Source: Ursus arctos
Taxonomy: Eukaryota > Chordata > Mammalia > Carnivora > Ursidae
Assembly: GCF_023065955.2 (NCBI RefSeq)
Contig: NW_026622997.1
Location: forward strand, 17,154,001 to 17,218,000
Reading direction: 5' to 3'
DNA length: 64,000 nucleotides
Position 1 is the first letter of the stretch; every line of letters starts with the position of its first letter. Positions 51,312 through 63,629 of the stretch are shown piece by piece. A program made the position numbers and the translations under genes. Under the pieces are notes generated by a model, which worked only from the letters and a program-made list of their open reading frames with translations, was not told where the DNA came from and ran no database searches.

Positions 51312-52050
51312 AAAGCAATTCCATTTACAATTTTACCAAAAAGAATAAAGTGCCTAGGAATAAAGTTAACCAAAGAGGTGTACTCTTAAACTATAAAACA
51401 CTGGTGAAAGAAACTAAAGAAGACACAAATAAATGGAAAGACATACCATGCTCGTGGATTAAGAGAGTATTGTTAAAATGTCCATACCACCCAAAACAAT
51501 ATATAGATTCAATGCATCTGGAAAATGCATTGACATCTGGAAAACTGCCAATACTATTTTTCCAGAACTAGAAAAAATAATCCTAAAATGTGTATAGAAC
51601 CGCAAAGGATCCCGAATAGCCAAAGCAATCCTGACAAAGAACAACATCTGCTACATGCAAAACAATGAAACTGGATCATTTTCTTATACACCATACACAA
51701 AAATAAACTCGAAATGGATTAAAGACCTAAATGTAAGGCCTGAAACCATAAAACTCCTAGAGGAAAACAGGCAGTAATCTCTGACATCAGCCTAGCACCA
51801 TTTTCATAGATAAGTCTTCTTGGGCAAGGGAAACAAAAGCAAAAATAAACTATTGGGACTGCACCAAAATATAAAGTTTTTGCACAGCAAAGAAACATCA
51901 ACAAAAGAAAAGCGACCTACTGAATGGGAGAAGATATGAGCAAATGATAAATCCAATAAGGGGTTGATATCCAAAATATATAAAGAACTTACATAACACC
52001 AAAAAAAAGAGCTTATTAAAAAATAAGCAGAGGGAAAAAAATAATAAGCG

Positions 52051-52240
52051 GGGGGGGGCACCTGGGTGGCTTTGTTGGGTAAGTGCCCAACTCTTGATCT
52101 CAGCTTAGTCATGATCTTAGGGTCCTGAGATAGAGCCCAGTGTCGGGCTCTGTGCTCAGTGTGGAGTCTGCTTGAGATTCTCTCTCTCCCTCTGCCCCTC
52201 CCCCACTTGCTGTCTAATAAATAAATCTTTAAAAAAATAA
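52051..52240 (+). mobile_element. CAN-SINE nested in L1
   Basis: The head ggggcacctgggtggctttg is preceded by extra G. Body, CT block and an aataaataaatcttt tail follow. Short target-site duplication aataagc at both sides (52043 and 52241). Confidence 0.9.
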
Positions 52241-53177
52241 AATAAGCAGACGATCTGAATAGACATTTTTCCAAAGAAGACATCAAGTGTCCAACAGACA
52301 CATGAGAAAAGGCTCAACATCATTAATCATCAGGAAACAAATCAAAATCACCATGAGATATCACCTCACACTTTTCAGAATGGCTGGAATCAAAAACACA
52401 AGAAACGAGTGTTGGTGAGGATGTGGAGACAATGGAACCTTCATGCACTGTCGGTGGGAGTGTAAATTGGGGCAGCCACTGTGGAAAACAGTATGGAGGC
52501 TTCTCAAAAATTTTAAAAAATAGAACTACTGTACGATCCAGTAATTCCACTACTGGGTATTTACCCAAAGAAAATGAAAACACTAATTCCAAAAGATACG
52601 TGCACCCCCATGTTTACTGCAGCATTTAATAGCCAAGGTGTGGAAGCAAGCCGTGGCCACTGACAGATGAAGGGATAAGGAAAATATGGTATATATGTAC
52701 AGTGGGGTATTAGCCACAGAAAAGAATGAGACCCTGCCCGTTGCCACAACACGGATGGTCCCAGAGAGTATTATGCTAAGTGAAATTAGTCTGATGGAGA
52801 AAGACAAAGACCATAGGATGTCACTTACATGTGGAATCTAAAAAACAAAACAAATGGACAAAAGCAGAAACAGACCCATCAATACAGAGAACACACTGCT
52901 GGTTGCTGGAGTGCGTGGGGGGATGGGCAAATAGGTGAAGGGGAGTGGGAGGCACGAGCTTCCCGGTATGGAATGAGTAAGCTGCAGGGATGAAAGCTTC
53001 AACACGGGGAATGTAGTCAGTGGTACTATGATGGCGCTGTATGGGGACAGGTGGGGAGCTACACTTGTGGTGAGCACAGCAAAACACACAGACTTAGCCA
53101 GTCACCATGTCACACACCCGAAACTAATGCATCATTGTGTGTTGACTACACTTCGATAAAAAAGAAAGAAGAAAAAA

Positions 53178-55837
53178 CACCATGGTACTGAGCCCAGAAG
53201 CTCAGGGGTCGAAGTCTGGCACTCCGTTATTAACGGTGTCGGGCAAGTTACACTGTGCCTCCGCTTTCTCATCTGTAAAATGGGAATAAAGGCGCGTATT
53301 TTATGGGCTCCTACAAGGATTCAATAAAACCTGTATAAGGTGCTTAGCACAGCATCTGACATACAGTCAGGTCTTACCAACTGCTTTAGCTGGCACGTTT
53401 GACACGTCTCACAAGCTCCACAAACTCAGTTATGTCCCGTACTTTTGTTTTCGTATTTTTCACACCCTGCCCCTCTGCCCCAATCCTGTTCCTCCCCTTA
53501 CTTCCTTTTCCAGTGAATGTCATCACCTAGAAGTCACTTTCTTTTTTCCACTTCCGGCTGATCACAGACCCCTGCCCGTTAGTTCTAGACACGACTCCAC
53601 TGCTCTGTAATTAAGGCCTCACCTCTCGCCTGGATGATCACAGTCGTGCTCTCCTTGCCTGTGCCCCTGCTGGCCTGAAGTCCTCTATCCAAACGCAGAC
53701 CTGCTCACACCCCTCTCCTGCCTGACGTCTGCCGGCCCCCTGCCCTTCTGGTGAGATCCCACTCCCCGCTGCACCAGCGTCGGTGCTGCTGTGGCCCACC
53801 CCCTGCCTTGTCCTCCTGCCGCGAGGCCCCAGAGCTGTCCCTGTGGCCCTGGAGCCCAGCAGGGGGGCTGATGATGGGGCCATGCTGCGGTGATCACCTC
53901 AGGGACAACAAAGGGGCTTCAGGGACTGAGCACCTAAGCTTCCTTGGACGGAGTCCATGAGAGGCCTCGCTTAGGTCACCCTGGACTCTAGTGAGAAGCC
54001 AGAGTACTCATGCGTGCAAAACAACACAAATAGTAGGAACAGAGAGTTGTGCCCTATGGTACCTGACACGTGGCCCCCAACTTCTAACAGGCTGTGTGGG
54101 CACTTCCTTCCTGTTGATACCACCACGCGCAGCTCCCAAACAGAGCACGCTGACGACATAAGTCAGCTGCGCTACACCATTTTCACGCAGGATTTTATTC
54201 ATTCCTTGTGACAGCTGGCGGCTTCCAAACCAGGTCTGACTCAAGCGTCACTCTTAACCTGCTAGGTCAACTGCTTCCCTGCTGCTCTCTCGGACTCTCT
54301 CTCTCTCAGCCAGCCACTTATCGCAGTCACCTGTCTTCAGTATCATGCCCTCTTCTGACACCGAGGACCACGGATCAGGAAAGACACCCAGGTCTCTCCA
54401 AGCCCTCCAGGTAGCACACGGCCCGTCTGTGACTCCCACCAACCCCGGAGCCCGTCCGCCCATATTGATGACTTCCTGCGAGGGAACTCATGTGGGGCCA
54501 GGCGCTGGCACGGCACGGGTCCCACCTGGGGCTGTGGCCAAGGCAGGAAGAGAACAGGAGGCAGAACACGTCTGACATTTAATCCATCGTGGGCACGCAA
54601 CCAGTCCCTCTCCCAAATGCTATTATTTGGTAAACGGGAGTTCTGCTCATTATACACCATTAATTTTTTTTAAAAAGCTCCTTGTTTCGTAAGAGGCCAT
54701 GCTCATCCTATTTCCATGGGGTAACTCCCCAGATGAAGGCAAAGGGCCTTTTTAAAAATGAATTCATGAATTAGTTTGCAGAGGAGACAGGAAGAATAAA
54801 CCACGAAAGCACAATTTAACTGATTCTTCTACTAAGCTCGGACAAACCAGTTAAGACACGCGCGATACTGAAAATCCACACGCCAGCTTCTCTTCGCCGC
54901 CGCCGCCGGTCGGGACTGAGCCTCGTGATCTCCAGGCTCCGTGTCTCCTGTGGGGTGACATCATTGCCGTTGCTGTTCCCTCCGTAAAAAAAGGAAACAA
55001 GTAACAAACCAGATAACAGACGACAGACTGGAAGGGAGGGAGGAAGAGTCAGTCTGTTCCTTAATTACCCACCCGGAGTGGGGTGGTTGTCACTGACCCC
55101 TCGTTCAAGGGGGGTTTCAAGGGTCCACAGGAGGCCGTGTCTTTATGAAGCGTGTGATTTCACAGCCCCCCTCCCAGAAGAGGGCACGCGAGTTTCTTCG
55201 GCTAAGCAGGTAAAAAACACTTCACACACGGGTGAAGCCTGTTATCTCAGAAAGTCCCCCGTGAATACAATCAGGGTGAAGAGCATGTACCCTGGCCTCC
55301 CAGCGCGCAGCGCACAGGCGAGAGCTGGGCTTTTTACTCCGCGCCCGAGCCTCCCAGAAGGAAAGCCCCAGCCGGGTCGCCGGCTCTACAAGGCCCTGTG
55401 GTTAAAATAGCAAAACTATTTCAGTTGGTCGTGTTCACATTATGCACGGTCTTGCTGTTGGCGGGGGGCAGGGGGGGGATGACAGTTTTCCAAGATTGTG
55501 GACATTCCCAGCAGCCCTCGGGCTCACCCCGTGGCAGAACATCCACCCACCCACCCGTGGCACAAGAGCTTCTTGCTGCCACTGAACTCTCTTGGGTTTT
55601 CCCCAAACCGCTCTCAGTGACCGGGTTACGACAGCCCCGGAGCAGGGAGGACAAACCCCTACGCAGTCCCCCTTCTTCCTAGAAAAGCATGTGCGATCCC
55701 ACGCTTGTGTGGAGGCTGACAGGCTGCTTCTGGGGAAGGGAACTTGGGGCTGTCACTGTGCGCTGCACACCCTCTTGCCCCGCTGCCTTCTACCCCCACA
55801 CGCACATATCCCTCTTCCGTTCAAAAACCCAGTTACA
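53178..55837. other. Intergenic DNA between L1 and the next SINE
   Basis: An MIR fragment in sense lies at about 53195-53380 ('gggcaagttacactgtgcct', 'tctgtaaaatgggaataa', 'aggattcaataaaacc', 'gtgcttagcacagcatctga'). An L2-like 'caccctgcccctctgcccca' follows. A short CCG run lies at 54897-54909. No gene is seen. Confidence 0.6.
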
Positions 55838-55950
55838 GGGGCGCCTGGCCAGCTCTGACAGTAGACCATGTGACTCTTGATCTCGGGGACTAAGTTCAAG
55901 CTCCACGTTGGGTGTAGAGAGGACTTAAATAAAACTTAAAAAGAAAAAGG
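55838..55950 (+). mobile_element. Old CAN-SINE, short form
   Basis: The head ggggcgcctggccagctctg is followed by 'gtgactcttgatctcgggga', 'ccacgttgggtgtagagagg' and an A-rich end. The CT block is absent. Confidence 0.8.
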
Positions 55951-58900
55951 GAAGCATTTGAAAGTACGTACAGTACTGGTTACCTTTAGTCTTGCCTGAA
56001 CAAGGAAACTTATCTATGTGTACCGTGTTTACTCGGACAAACCTTATTTCAATTATATCAAAACTGAAAATCTAGGAACGACCACAATAAGGAAATGCGG
56101 GCATTTTTCAAACCATCTAGCAGCTGGTCAGAAAAATGGAGCCCCATGGGGCCGAGCAGTGAGCGGTTCCTATTTCAGGCCTCTGCCCATCACCCCCCGA
56201 CCCAGCACCCCAGGCTGGGACATAAGCACGTCTCTTGATAATTTCAGTTCATTGTAAAGACATGGTTTCACCCTCCAGACACCAGCCAGCTCTGCATGAG
56301 TGCAAAGAGTGCAGGTGCAGAACTGAAGCCACTGAGGTGGGAAAGAGGGAAGGGCAGAGAGAGGCTTTGGGTTTGGACGGTTGTGGAGAGAAAGGTGAAG
56401 CCAAAAAAAAGGTCTTTGGACAGAAAAAGTATGGACCGTTCTTCTGTGGTTGAAAATATTTCACCATAGGTTCCTGTCCACAGGAGAGAGCAGACACGGA
56501 TGCCTGACCACCAGTCCGTTCGAATGGCCTGGAGCGAGTCGCCGGGTAGCGGCATTTGGGTTTCAGCAGCAAAGCAAGAAGGGGAGTTGAGATGTTGCCT
56601 GAGCCGCCTTCCCGGCCTCAGCGCAGAGCTCCAAGCCGGCACAGGGAAGATGCAAAGGCCCGTTTCTCAAGGCCCAGCTGAGAGCGGTTTGGGTTCCACC
56701 CCTTCCTCTGAACAACATCACACTCACAGCACATTAACGGTGACAGGGGCACTTAGTCCAACCCCTTCCGGTTACAGCAGAGGCAGCAGTGCTCTGCTGC
56801 CCTTGCCACACCCAGGTGGGCAAGCCTAAAGGAAGCCCTGGATGGTGCACCCCTGCCTCCACCTAAGCTTCAGCCCTGCAGCCCCTCACTGCTCACATCA
56901 GCACTGGTCACTGCTGCCGCACTGACCTTTGTGTCCTCACACCACCATCCTGAGACCACCCCAACACCAGCTGCTATCAGTGCTGCACCCCAGCACTGCA
57001 CTGGACACTTTCAGCTCTCATCCCCATCTTACAGAAAAGGAGACGTGAGGCTTAAAGGGAACAGGATCGTGCAGCCAGGGAGTGGCAGAGCCTAGCTAAG
57101 AACCCCAGGCTTCTAGCTCTCAACCCAGTTCCCTTGACCCTACGTTGATCAGCAAATGCACAGAGGGTGCTCAGAAAATGTTAGTTTAGGACACCGCCTT
57201 ACACCTGTGTCTATGCTGCTGAACTGCATCTGCTCTGCTAGCGTCAGCACTGCCTTCAGCAGCCTTCACATAACAGGAAACCCAAATAGTGGCCCAAACA
57301 ACTGTTTGTTTCTGTAAAGGAAATCTGGAGCTAAGCAAGGAAAATCTGATAACATCATCAATGTGCCACAACTCCGTTTTTCTGTCCTACCATCCTTATC
57401 ATGTTGTTCCTATCCTCGTGGTTGCCTCATGGCCTAAGATGGCTGCTGGAGTTCCAGGTGTTATGTATGTGTTCCAGGCAGGAAGTTAAGAAGAAAGTTC
57501 ACCTACCCGCTGACTAAATTCTCTTTTAAAAAAAGACCTTTTCTGGAAGTCCTACCTAATGACTTTGACTTCCATCTTACTGGCCACCAATGTTTTATCC
57601 AGACGAAGGGATCTTAAGGATCAGAGAACAGACAGGGGCAGTGTTCTAGGATGAGGACGTAGCTTGGGGAAGTACACTCCAGCCAGGAGGCTGCTCAGCT
57701 CTCTGTGGTGACCTCGTATAGCCTGCTGGAGCCCTGGAACCTCACCTCTCTTACGTGCGCACTGGGGAGGGGACTATGGAACCAGACGGCTTGCAAGCTC
57801 TCATCCAGCTCCCACATTCCTCAGGTCTAGGTGTGCCTGCCCTGTGACCTTGAAATCAGTCGGCCCTAGCGGCCGCATACCCCCAACTAACTCAATGCAG
57901 CTTCACCCAAGTGCCACCATGTCTGGCCACAGCCCAACTCTGTCTAGAGACCCAGATGTGGAACACCCTGGGGGGCCCAGACACCCTCCCAAGCAGTCAG
58001 AGGCAAATAAACAGCACTGCTGCCAGCCACTCCTCACCAAGCCCTCCCACTTGACTCAGGTCGGGGGAAGGAGCGAGGTGAAACCGACTTTCTGTAGAGT
58101 TCCAGAATAAATTAGACTTGATACCAAATGTTCACGAACACGTAGCCAAAGGAGACCGGGTTTGCCAAAGCTCCTAATGGGGTATTCCCCCACTCTGCCC
58201 ACCCCATCTGAAAGGCCTGGCTGTCCCACCCTTCAGCTGGTTGACAGGAACCAGAAATCAGAGGTGAAGGAAAAGCCACTCAGACTTAGTTCAAGGCAGA
58301 AGGCGCCTGGTGCCCCTCCTGGCACCTTTGCAGGGTACATATCCAGTTAATAGATGTGCTAAATGGAGTGGAAAGCTTTCAGAGTGTCCTCTCAGTTCAG
58401 AGTGGACCCCTAACAACGTCCCTCCCTCAGCACCCCGACACTGCCATGGACACTAGGGAGGCTCCCCGTAGCCATGCGTCTGCCGTATGACCCCTCCATT
58501 CCCGCGGCTAGAGGTGACCGGGCTACAGATGGCACTGGGCCCTAGCTGGACCACGGCCTCTTTCTCACAGTCGAACGAACGGGAACCAAGAGACTGTCTC
58601 CATGACAGAACAGCTTAGGATCTGAGTGTAAGGCATCTTCCACTGGAGCAGCCTAGCACAGGTCAAAGAGAGGGGCATGAGAGCCCAGGCTCTCTTTGGT
58701 CCCGTCCCAGACCTGGTGGCCCTGAGCCCGCAGGGTCCTGAGCCTCACCCTGTATCCCAGAGTAAGGGTCTCCTTTAAGCAAGCTAGCTCCGGATGGTTC
58801 CATTACTTGTCACCACAGAAGGCTTAACACTGAGGCAGGGACTCAGGTACTCAAACTCATAGCCACAGCGAGCCTGAGCCGGCTGAGATGTGCTTTGGCT

Positions 58901-61900
58901 CTGAGGGAAAGGAAAAGAGGATGAGACACGATCTCTACCCTCAAGGAGCTCACGGGCTAGTGTGTGACCTCAACCAGCGTATTAAATGTGGTGAAAAGAA
59001 CACAGAGTACTGGGAAGGAAACAAGCCTGAGGCAACAGGAAAGGGGCAGACAGCCAGGAGAGCTTCCTGGAGGAGGGGCTGCGTAAGCTAAACCTCAGAG
59101 TGGAGCCCTGCAGGGGGGAAAGGACGTTCCTGACAAAGATGAGCATAAGCCCAGAGAAGGGTAGGCTGGCGTGGTTTGGGGGAGAAAGCACACACGAGGA
59201 GCTATACTAGATAAGGCGGGGATCGGGGAAAGGGAACAAGACACAAGACTCAAGAGGCTTGCAGTTTAGAGGGAAACCACATGGAAAGTTCAGTAAAAGT
59301 CCAAGACTAGCAAACAAGAGCCTTCCAAATAATTACCATGAAATGAGTGGTGCCTGCTACGGGACAGAGGCTGAGAGGAAGGAGAACCCCCTTTTAGCTT
59401 GGCATTTACAAGAGACTTTCAGAACGGGCAGAGCAAAGTTAGGCCTCGAAGCAATGTGCGGATTCAAACAGGCAGCGCCTGGCCTCATTCTGCAAACGAC
59501 GCTATAAAAATATTCAATATTATCCAGAGCTCCGGATTTCCTAAACCACTTTCACATTGAACTCATTTGCAAGCACGCTGCGGTGGAAGAAATGTAACAG
59601 AACGGCCTCCTGTCGATAGGGAAGCAAACACAGGTCACAGAACTAGTGAGGAGGGCAAAAGCTCAGGCCCTTCCCCCACACCCCGGCCCTCCCCACTAAC
59701 AAGGGAAGGGGACAAAGAACCACACATGTCAGAGTAATCCTAACCCTGCTCTGAGGCTTCTGGGCCAACCCACATTACCGTCCCCTTTGTGGGGCAGCTC
59801 AGAGGAGTTGAGAGGTACCCTTTACGACCGAGAGAACACAACACGTACTTGTTTAATTTCGTATTTGTAACCTGGTCCATGATCAGGTGTGTTCAAACCG
59901 ATGTCACGACTGAATGAGAATGACTCACAGAGCGAATGAACCAAACAGAAAGGAAGGGAAGAGATGGGAGGCAGGGGACCGAGGTTCACCATGAGGGTGA
60001 GCGCAGGCTTCTCACCTGTGAACTGTCCAGAGCTCTCCTTCTCCCTGCTGCCTCCCTCACAAACCTTCAGGGTATTCGTGCAGAGGGCAGGCAGAGAGTG
60101 GGGAGGAGACGCCCAGACTGCAAACGTCAGGGGAACCCGAGGTCGGAGGCTAGCGTGTGTGCAAGCGGTCGCTGCCTGGTAAAGCGTGTGCACGGTCCTT
60201 GGTAAACATCACAGTCGTACCGACGTTTCCAGTGTGAACACTAAGCACCTCCTGTGATACTCTATTGGGAGTTCTGCTCAGTCGGGACAAGTTTCTGGAA
60301 GGATTTCTCCCATTCTTCTTGGATCACATTCTCCAGCCTCCCCCTGTGGTCGCCCTACAGTAAAACCAGCCCCCAGGAGTGAGGTGAGGTGGCAACTAAC
60401 CGTCTACTTACTTTTTAACCTCCGCAATGTAAGGCTGGAAGAAACCAAAAAAGACAGGGAGGAACCAGTCAGGAAAGCAGTAGAAAGGACGGCACCCCCA
60501 CCCCACCCTGTGGTCCACCAGGAAAATTCCGAGCTCCCTCCTGTTCTCAGCACCCCTCTTCCTTCACCCTCCCCTCCCTCCCAAACCGGCGCCAACACTG
60601 GGTAAGCGACAGCTGACCTAGAGAGGTGTGGCTGGTGCCAAGAGCCACGAGCAGTTTCATTTGGCAGAGTCTAAGGAGAAACAGCTCTTTGTTTCATCCA
60701 CCAGAGAGAACGCCACCAACTCCTGCTACAAAAATTCCCACACCCCCCTCTCTGTCAAGGCAGAGAGAAGTGTCCTCTGGCCCTTCCAAACCCAGAAGAC
60801 AAAAGCTGCTTATCCTATGTGACCAGCCAGCCGCCCTGCCAGCTGCCCACACCCCGCCCCCCCCAAAGGCTGCCCGTGGCCGAAGAAGTCCGGACTCGTC
60901 TCCTGCTTGACATCCACAGCACCAGCCGAGGCTGTCAACCTGAGCAAGAGACTTGTCCAGGGCACATATGCTCTATTTTTACCCTCCTCAGCCTCACGGA
61001 CTTCTCTCCAGAGTCTTCACTCTTAGGGAGAAAAAAAAAAAATCCCCACAGTGAGGAAGCGCTGACCACAGGACAGGGAACAGGTCAGAGCCAAGGGAGG
61101 ATTCTTAAGTAATTCAAGACAGGGCAGGCCTAGGCCTCACACTCCCAGCGAGAGAGGATGGAGGCCTTCAGGGCTCTTCCTCCACATCATGTGATTTGTG
61201 GCTTGCCCCATGATTTTCAGGCAAACTTTCCATTAACAAAAAAATAAAAGTACTTCACTCTAATGAACCCTGACCCATTTGCCGAAGTAACCTCAGCCAC
61301 ACGCCCACACGCCTGTGTGCGCACACGATCCGTCAATTCCTTCTGTTACGAGGCAGAAACCACACACACTTCAACCTTCTGGGCTCTCAGTAGCTCCCAG
61401 CAGAGCAGATTTGGAGCTTTTTCATCGTGTTTATGAACACACCGTAAAAAATGAATGAATGAACGAATGAATGAATGAATGAGCTAATGTTAAAAAAAAA
61501 AAAAAGACACCGTGGAAGGGAAGGACTAAAACTAAATTTAATAATGTTAAATCCCAGTTTTCCGAGGGAGAGCGAGCCCCCCATATTAGCCCTAACAGTT
61601 TCAGCTACGACAAAAACCCCGGGCTGTAACACCGAGGGGAAATCCTGCAGTATCCTGACAAAATGTTTTGAATAATGGGACTATGGGGGTGTTTTCATCA
61701 GGAGCTGGGCTTCTCACCAGAGGCAGTGGGCAGAAACATTTTCAAGATACTGAGGCTCTCAGCAAAATAAAACTCTGATACCAAAATGAAACTGGATCCG
61801 CACACATTCTGCCACTGTCCTCACAGTGGGCCTTAAAAACCCTTCTGCTCAGATGGAGCTCTCTGGTTGTCTAAGAAAGAACACGCTTGATGGTATCAGA

Positions 61901-63063
61901 CTAACTCACTTTTAAAAGAAAATCCCCACCCCCCAGTCCTTCGCCAGGAAGGTCAGACCAACCTGGGTTTGGCAGAATACTTCTGCTCCGATCCCTTCAT
62001 AGGACAGTAAGAGTCTTCCCTTCAGCTCGTCTGGACCCCCCCCAAAGTTGTGAAGAGGCAAGTGTCAGCCCCCTAGGCTTCCTCCTGCCCAAGCATCCAG
62101 GCGCCCCGTGCCCCCCTCCCTCGCTCTGTGGCACGCCTGTCTTCTCCCAGAACTCAGGAGTAAGCAGGAGCACATACCTTGAAACTAACCTCTGGGTGAG
62201 AGGCTACTAATTCTTCATTTCTTCTTTCTCTGAGGTTGAGATTTACTATCACTTGACTTTATAATCTTTATTTTACTAAAAAGCTGTACTAATGATACGT
62301 GGCTCACAAATTAAATAAAAGTACAATTATATTTGTTTTAGGACTTCTCTGTGAATTTCGCATATCCCCCAAGATCAGCAAACAGCAGACAAGCGGAGCA
62401 GGAATTCCTCCTTCCGTGTTTTCTGTCTCCAGCTGGCTGGGAAGTTCTTCAGGGGCAGAGGCAATCACTGAATAAATGTAAAGCAGTAACTGTAGACAGC
62501 ATTTTGCTTTAAGGAGTTTTGTTCTGGGTGTATTTTTTTGTTTTAAAAATGGAATACTCTTGGTTATGTTACTATTCCGAAGTACCAGCTGGCTTCAACA
62601 ACTCTGTTCACTCTGACTTTTTTCTCAAGAGTTATTTTACACATTAGGGAGGAAAGGAATTCTCCAAATTCTAACTGCATAATTTCAGGGTCTCCCTCCT
62701 CTTCTGGGGGTGGGGTAGGGTAGAGAACCAACTCACCACTCGGGCTCCTGCATGTGTGACCACTGAACCAGTCTTGAACAAAGGGCCTCATCTCAATCAC
62801 TGGTCTCAAAGCCTACAACTGTTTAATCAACACTAACCATTATGTGGCGCGACAGGGCCCAGGGCATTAGCTATTAACCTTAGCCTACCATTTCTCCCAT
62901 TCCAATGCTGGGTGGCAGAGTGATCCCTAGAGCACACCCAACATTTAATGACCCATCAGGAAAAAACCATGAGTCTGGCAAGACATCTGCAAGTACTCTC
63001 TCTCCTGGTAGGTAAATTTAGACTTATTTTGTTCAATAACTTTCATTCCAACTGACACAGAAA
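55951..63063. other. Intergenic DNA left of TBC1D7
   Basis: An MIR fragment in antisense lies at about 57000-57115 ('catcttacagaaaaggagac'). 58880-59200 has phrases such as 'ctaccctcaaggagctcacg' and 'gagagcttcctggaggaggg', typical of an old dispersed repeat. A (GAAT)n run lies at 61449-61482. No exon or conserved ORF was recognised. Confidence 0.55.
61449..61482. repeat. (GAAT)n simple repeat
   Basis: About eight GAAT units with one change (GAAC), followed by a poly(A) at 61492-61505. Confidence 0.85.
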
Positions 63064-63078
63064 AAAGAAAGTAAGGCT

Positions 63079-63084
63079 TTTATT
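63079..63084 (-). promoter_or_regulatory. AATAAA poly(A) signal, TBC1D7 (distal)
   Basis: On the minus strand this reads TTTCAATAAAAGCC and is followed by a T-rich stretch and then TCTGTGTCAGTTGG, a good downstream element. It lies about 460 bases past the TBC1D7 stop codon. Confidence 0.6.
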
Positions 63085-63190
63085 GAAACCTATTTGGCAA
63101 GACGAAGCCTCAGAAAGTAGACAGCTTAGATTTAAACATGTACTGCGTCAACGGAGCCGAATCTGAGTTGTCAACAAAAGGAAGTTGTTC

Positions 63191-63196
63191 TTTATT
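63191..63196 (-). promoter_or_regulatory. AATAAA poly(A) signal, TBC1D7 (proximal)
   Basis: On the minus strand this reads CTGGAATAAAGAAC, followed by CTTCCTTTTGTTGAC, which is T/G-rich. It would give a 3' UTR about 110 bases shorter than the signal at 63079. Confidence 0.45.
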
Positions 63197-63542
63197 CCAG
63201 AAATAGCCTTAGAAAGTAACGAGCATGGTGCTAATTAGAGAGGGGAAGGGCAGGCTTGCCTATCAAAGCACCTGCCCTCCGTGGCTGAACTGCTCTGAAA
63301 ACAGGGAGGTATTTTCGAATAACTCTTTCACATGCTATTCAGAGTTGAACTTTGTACTTCTGTGTAACCACAAGTTGGGCTCCACAACACAACGTCACCA
63401 GGTATCTTAAATAATTTTACTGGGGAAAAAATGATGCTCTGAGCACCAAAGCAAGAGCCCTATTTTCAGTGAGTGTAGCAGGCGGTGTCCTGAGAACACA
63501 CTGCTCAGGGCGGGTTGGGACACCATGCGCACGCGGGAGCCG

Positions 63543-63629
63543 TCAGGCTGAGTGCACTGGGGTCCCACAGTGTTTGTGCCACAAGTCGATGGCCTTGCTC
63601 ACAATCGCGTCCGAGCTGTCCTGGGGAAT
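63543..63629 (-). CDS. TBC1D7: TBC1D7 last coding exon
   Basis: On the minus strand the acceptor cttgtccacag is followed by 28 codons and TGA. They encode [20 protein letters not shown] and then CGTPVHSA. This is the C-terminus of TBC1 domain family member 7 (293 residues in human, where it ends VHSS), so residues about 266-293. TBC1D7 is the third subunit of the TSC1-TSC2-TBC1D7 complex, which acts as a GAP for RHEB and restrains mTORC1; it binds the TSC1 coiled coil. The exon starts at a whole codon. The reading frame continues past 63629 for 33 codons, but the splice acceptor and the end of homology set the boundary. The remaining exons lie to the right of the window. The gene converges on PHACTR1, as in human 6p24. 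Confidence 0.96.

Larger units (their letters stand above)
48860..52380 (+). pseudogene. L1 ORF2 remnant (endonuclease and reverse transcriptase)
   Basis: Recognisable blocks are LNVNGLHAPI at about 48890 and a CCLQET block at about 48970 (endonuclease N-terminus), IYVPNAGAPKSI and VIVEDFNTSL at 49163-49296 (endonuclease), [19 protein letters not shown] at 50524-50580 and FADDI at about 50937 (reverse-transcriptase catalytic block). The frame is broken repeatedly and three SINEs interrupt it. ORF2 normally nicks DNA and primes reverse transcription; this copy is dead. Confidence 0.85.
46740..53177 (+). mobile_element. Near-full-length, decayed LINE-1
   Basis: The element contains a 5' UTR with tandem units, a decayed ORF1 region (about 47210-48390), an inter-ORF segment, ORF2 with endonuclease and reverse-transcriptase motifs (about 48860 onward), a 3' UTR and an A-rich tail (53156-53177). 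Length without the four nested SINEs is about 5.7 kb. Both ORFs are interrupted by stops and frameshifts, so it cannot move on its own. Its 5' edge is uncertain (between 46140 and 46740), and I found no target-site duplication. Confidence 0.85.
63064..63542 (-). other. TBC1D7: TBC1D7 3' UTR
   Basis: This is minus-strand sequence after the TGA down to about 15 bases past the AATAAA at 63079-63084. No SINE is inserted. The length of about 480 nt is inferred from the poly(A) signals; a shorter form could end after the AATAAA at 63191-63196. Confidence 0.65.

Noticed and set aside
48860..52380. Active reverse-transcriptase gene
   Set aside because: Motifs are recognisable, but stops, frameshifts and three inserted SINEs make it non-functional.
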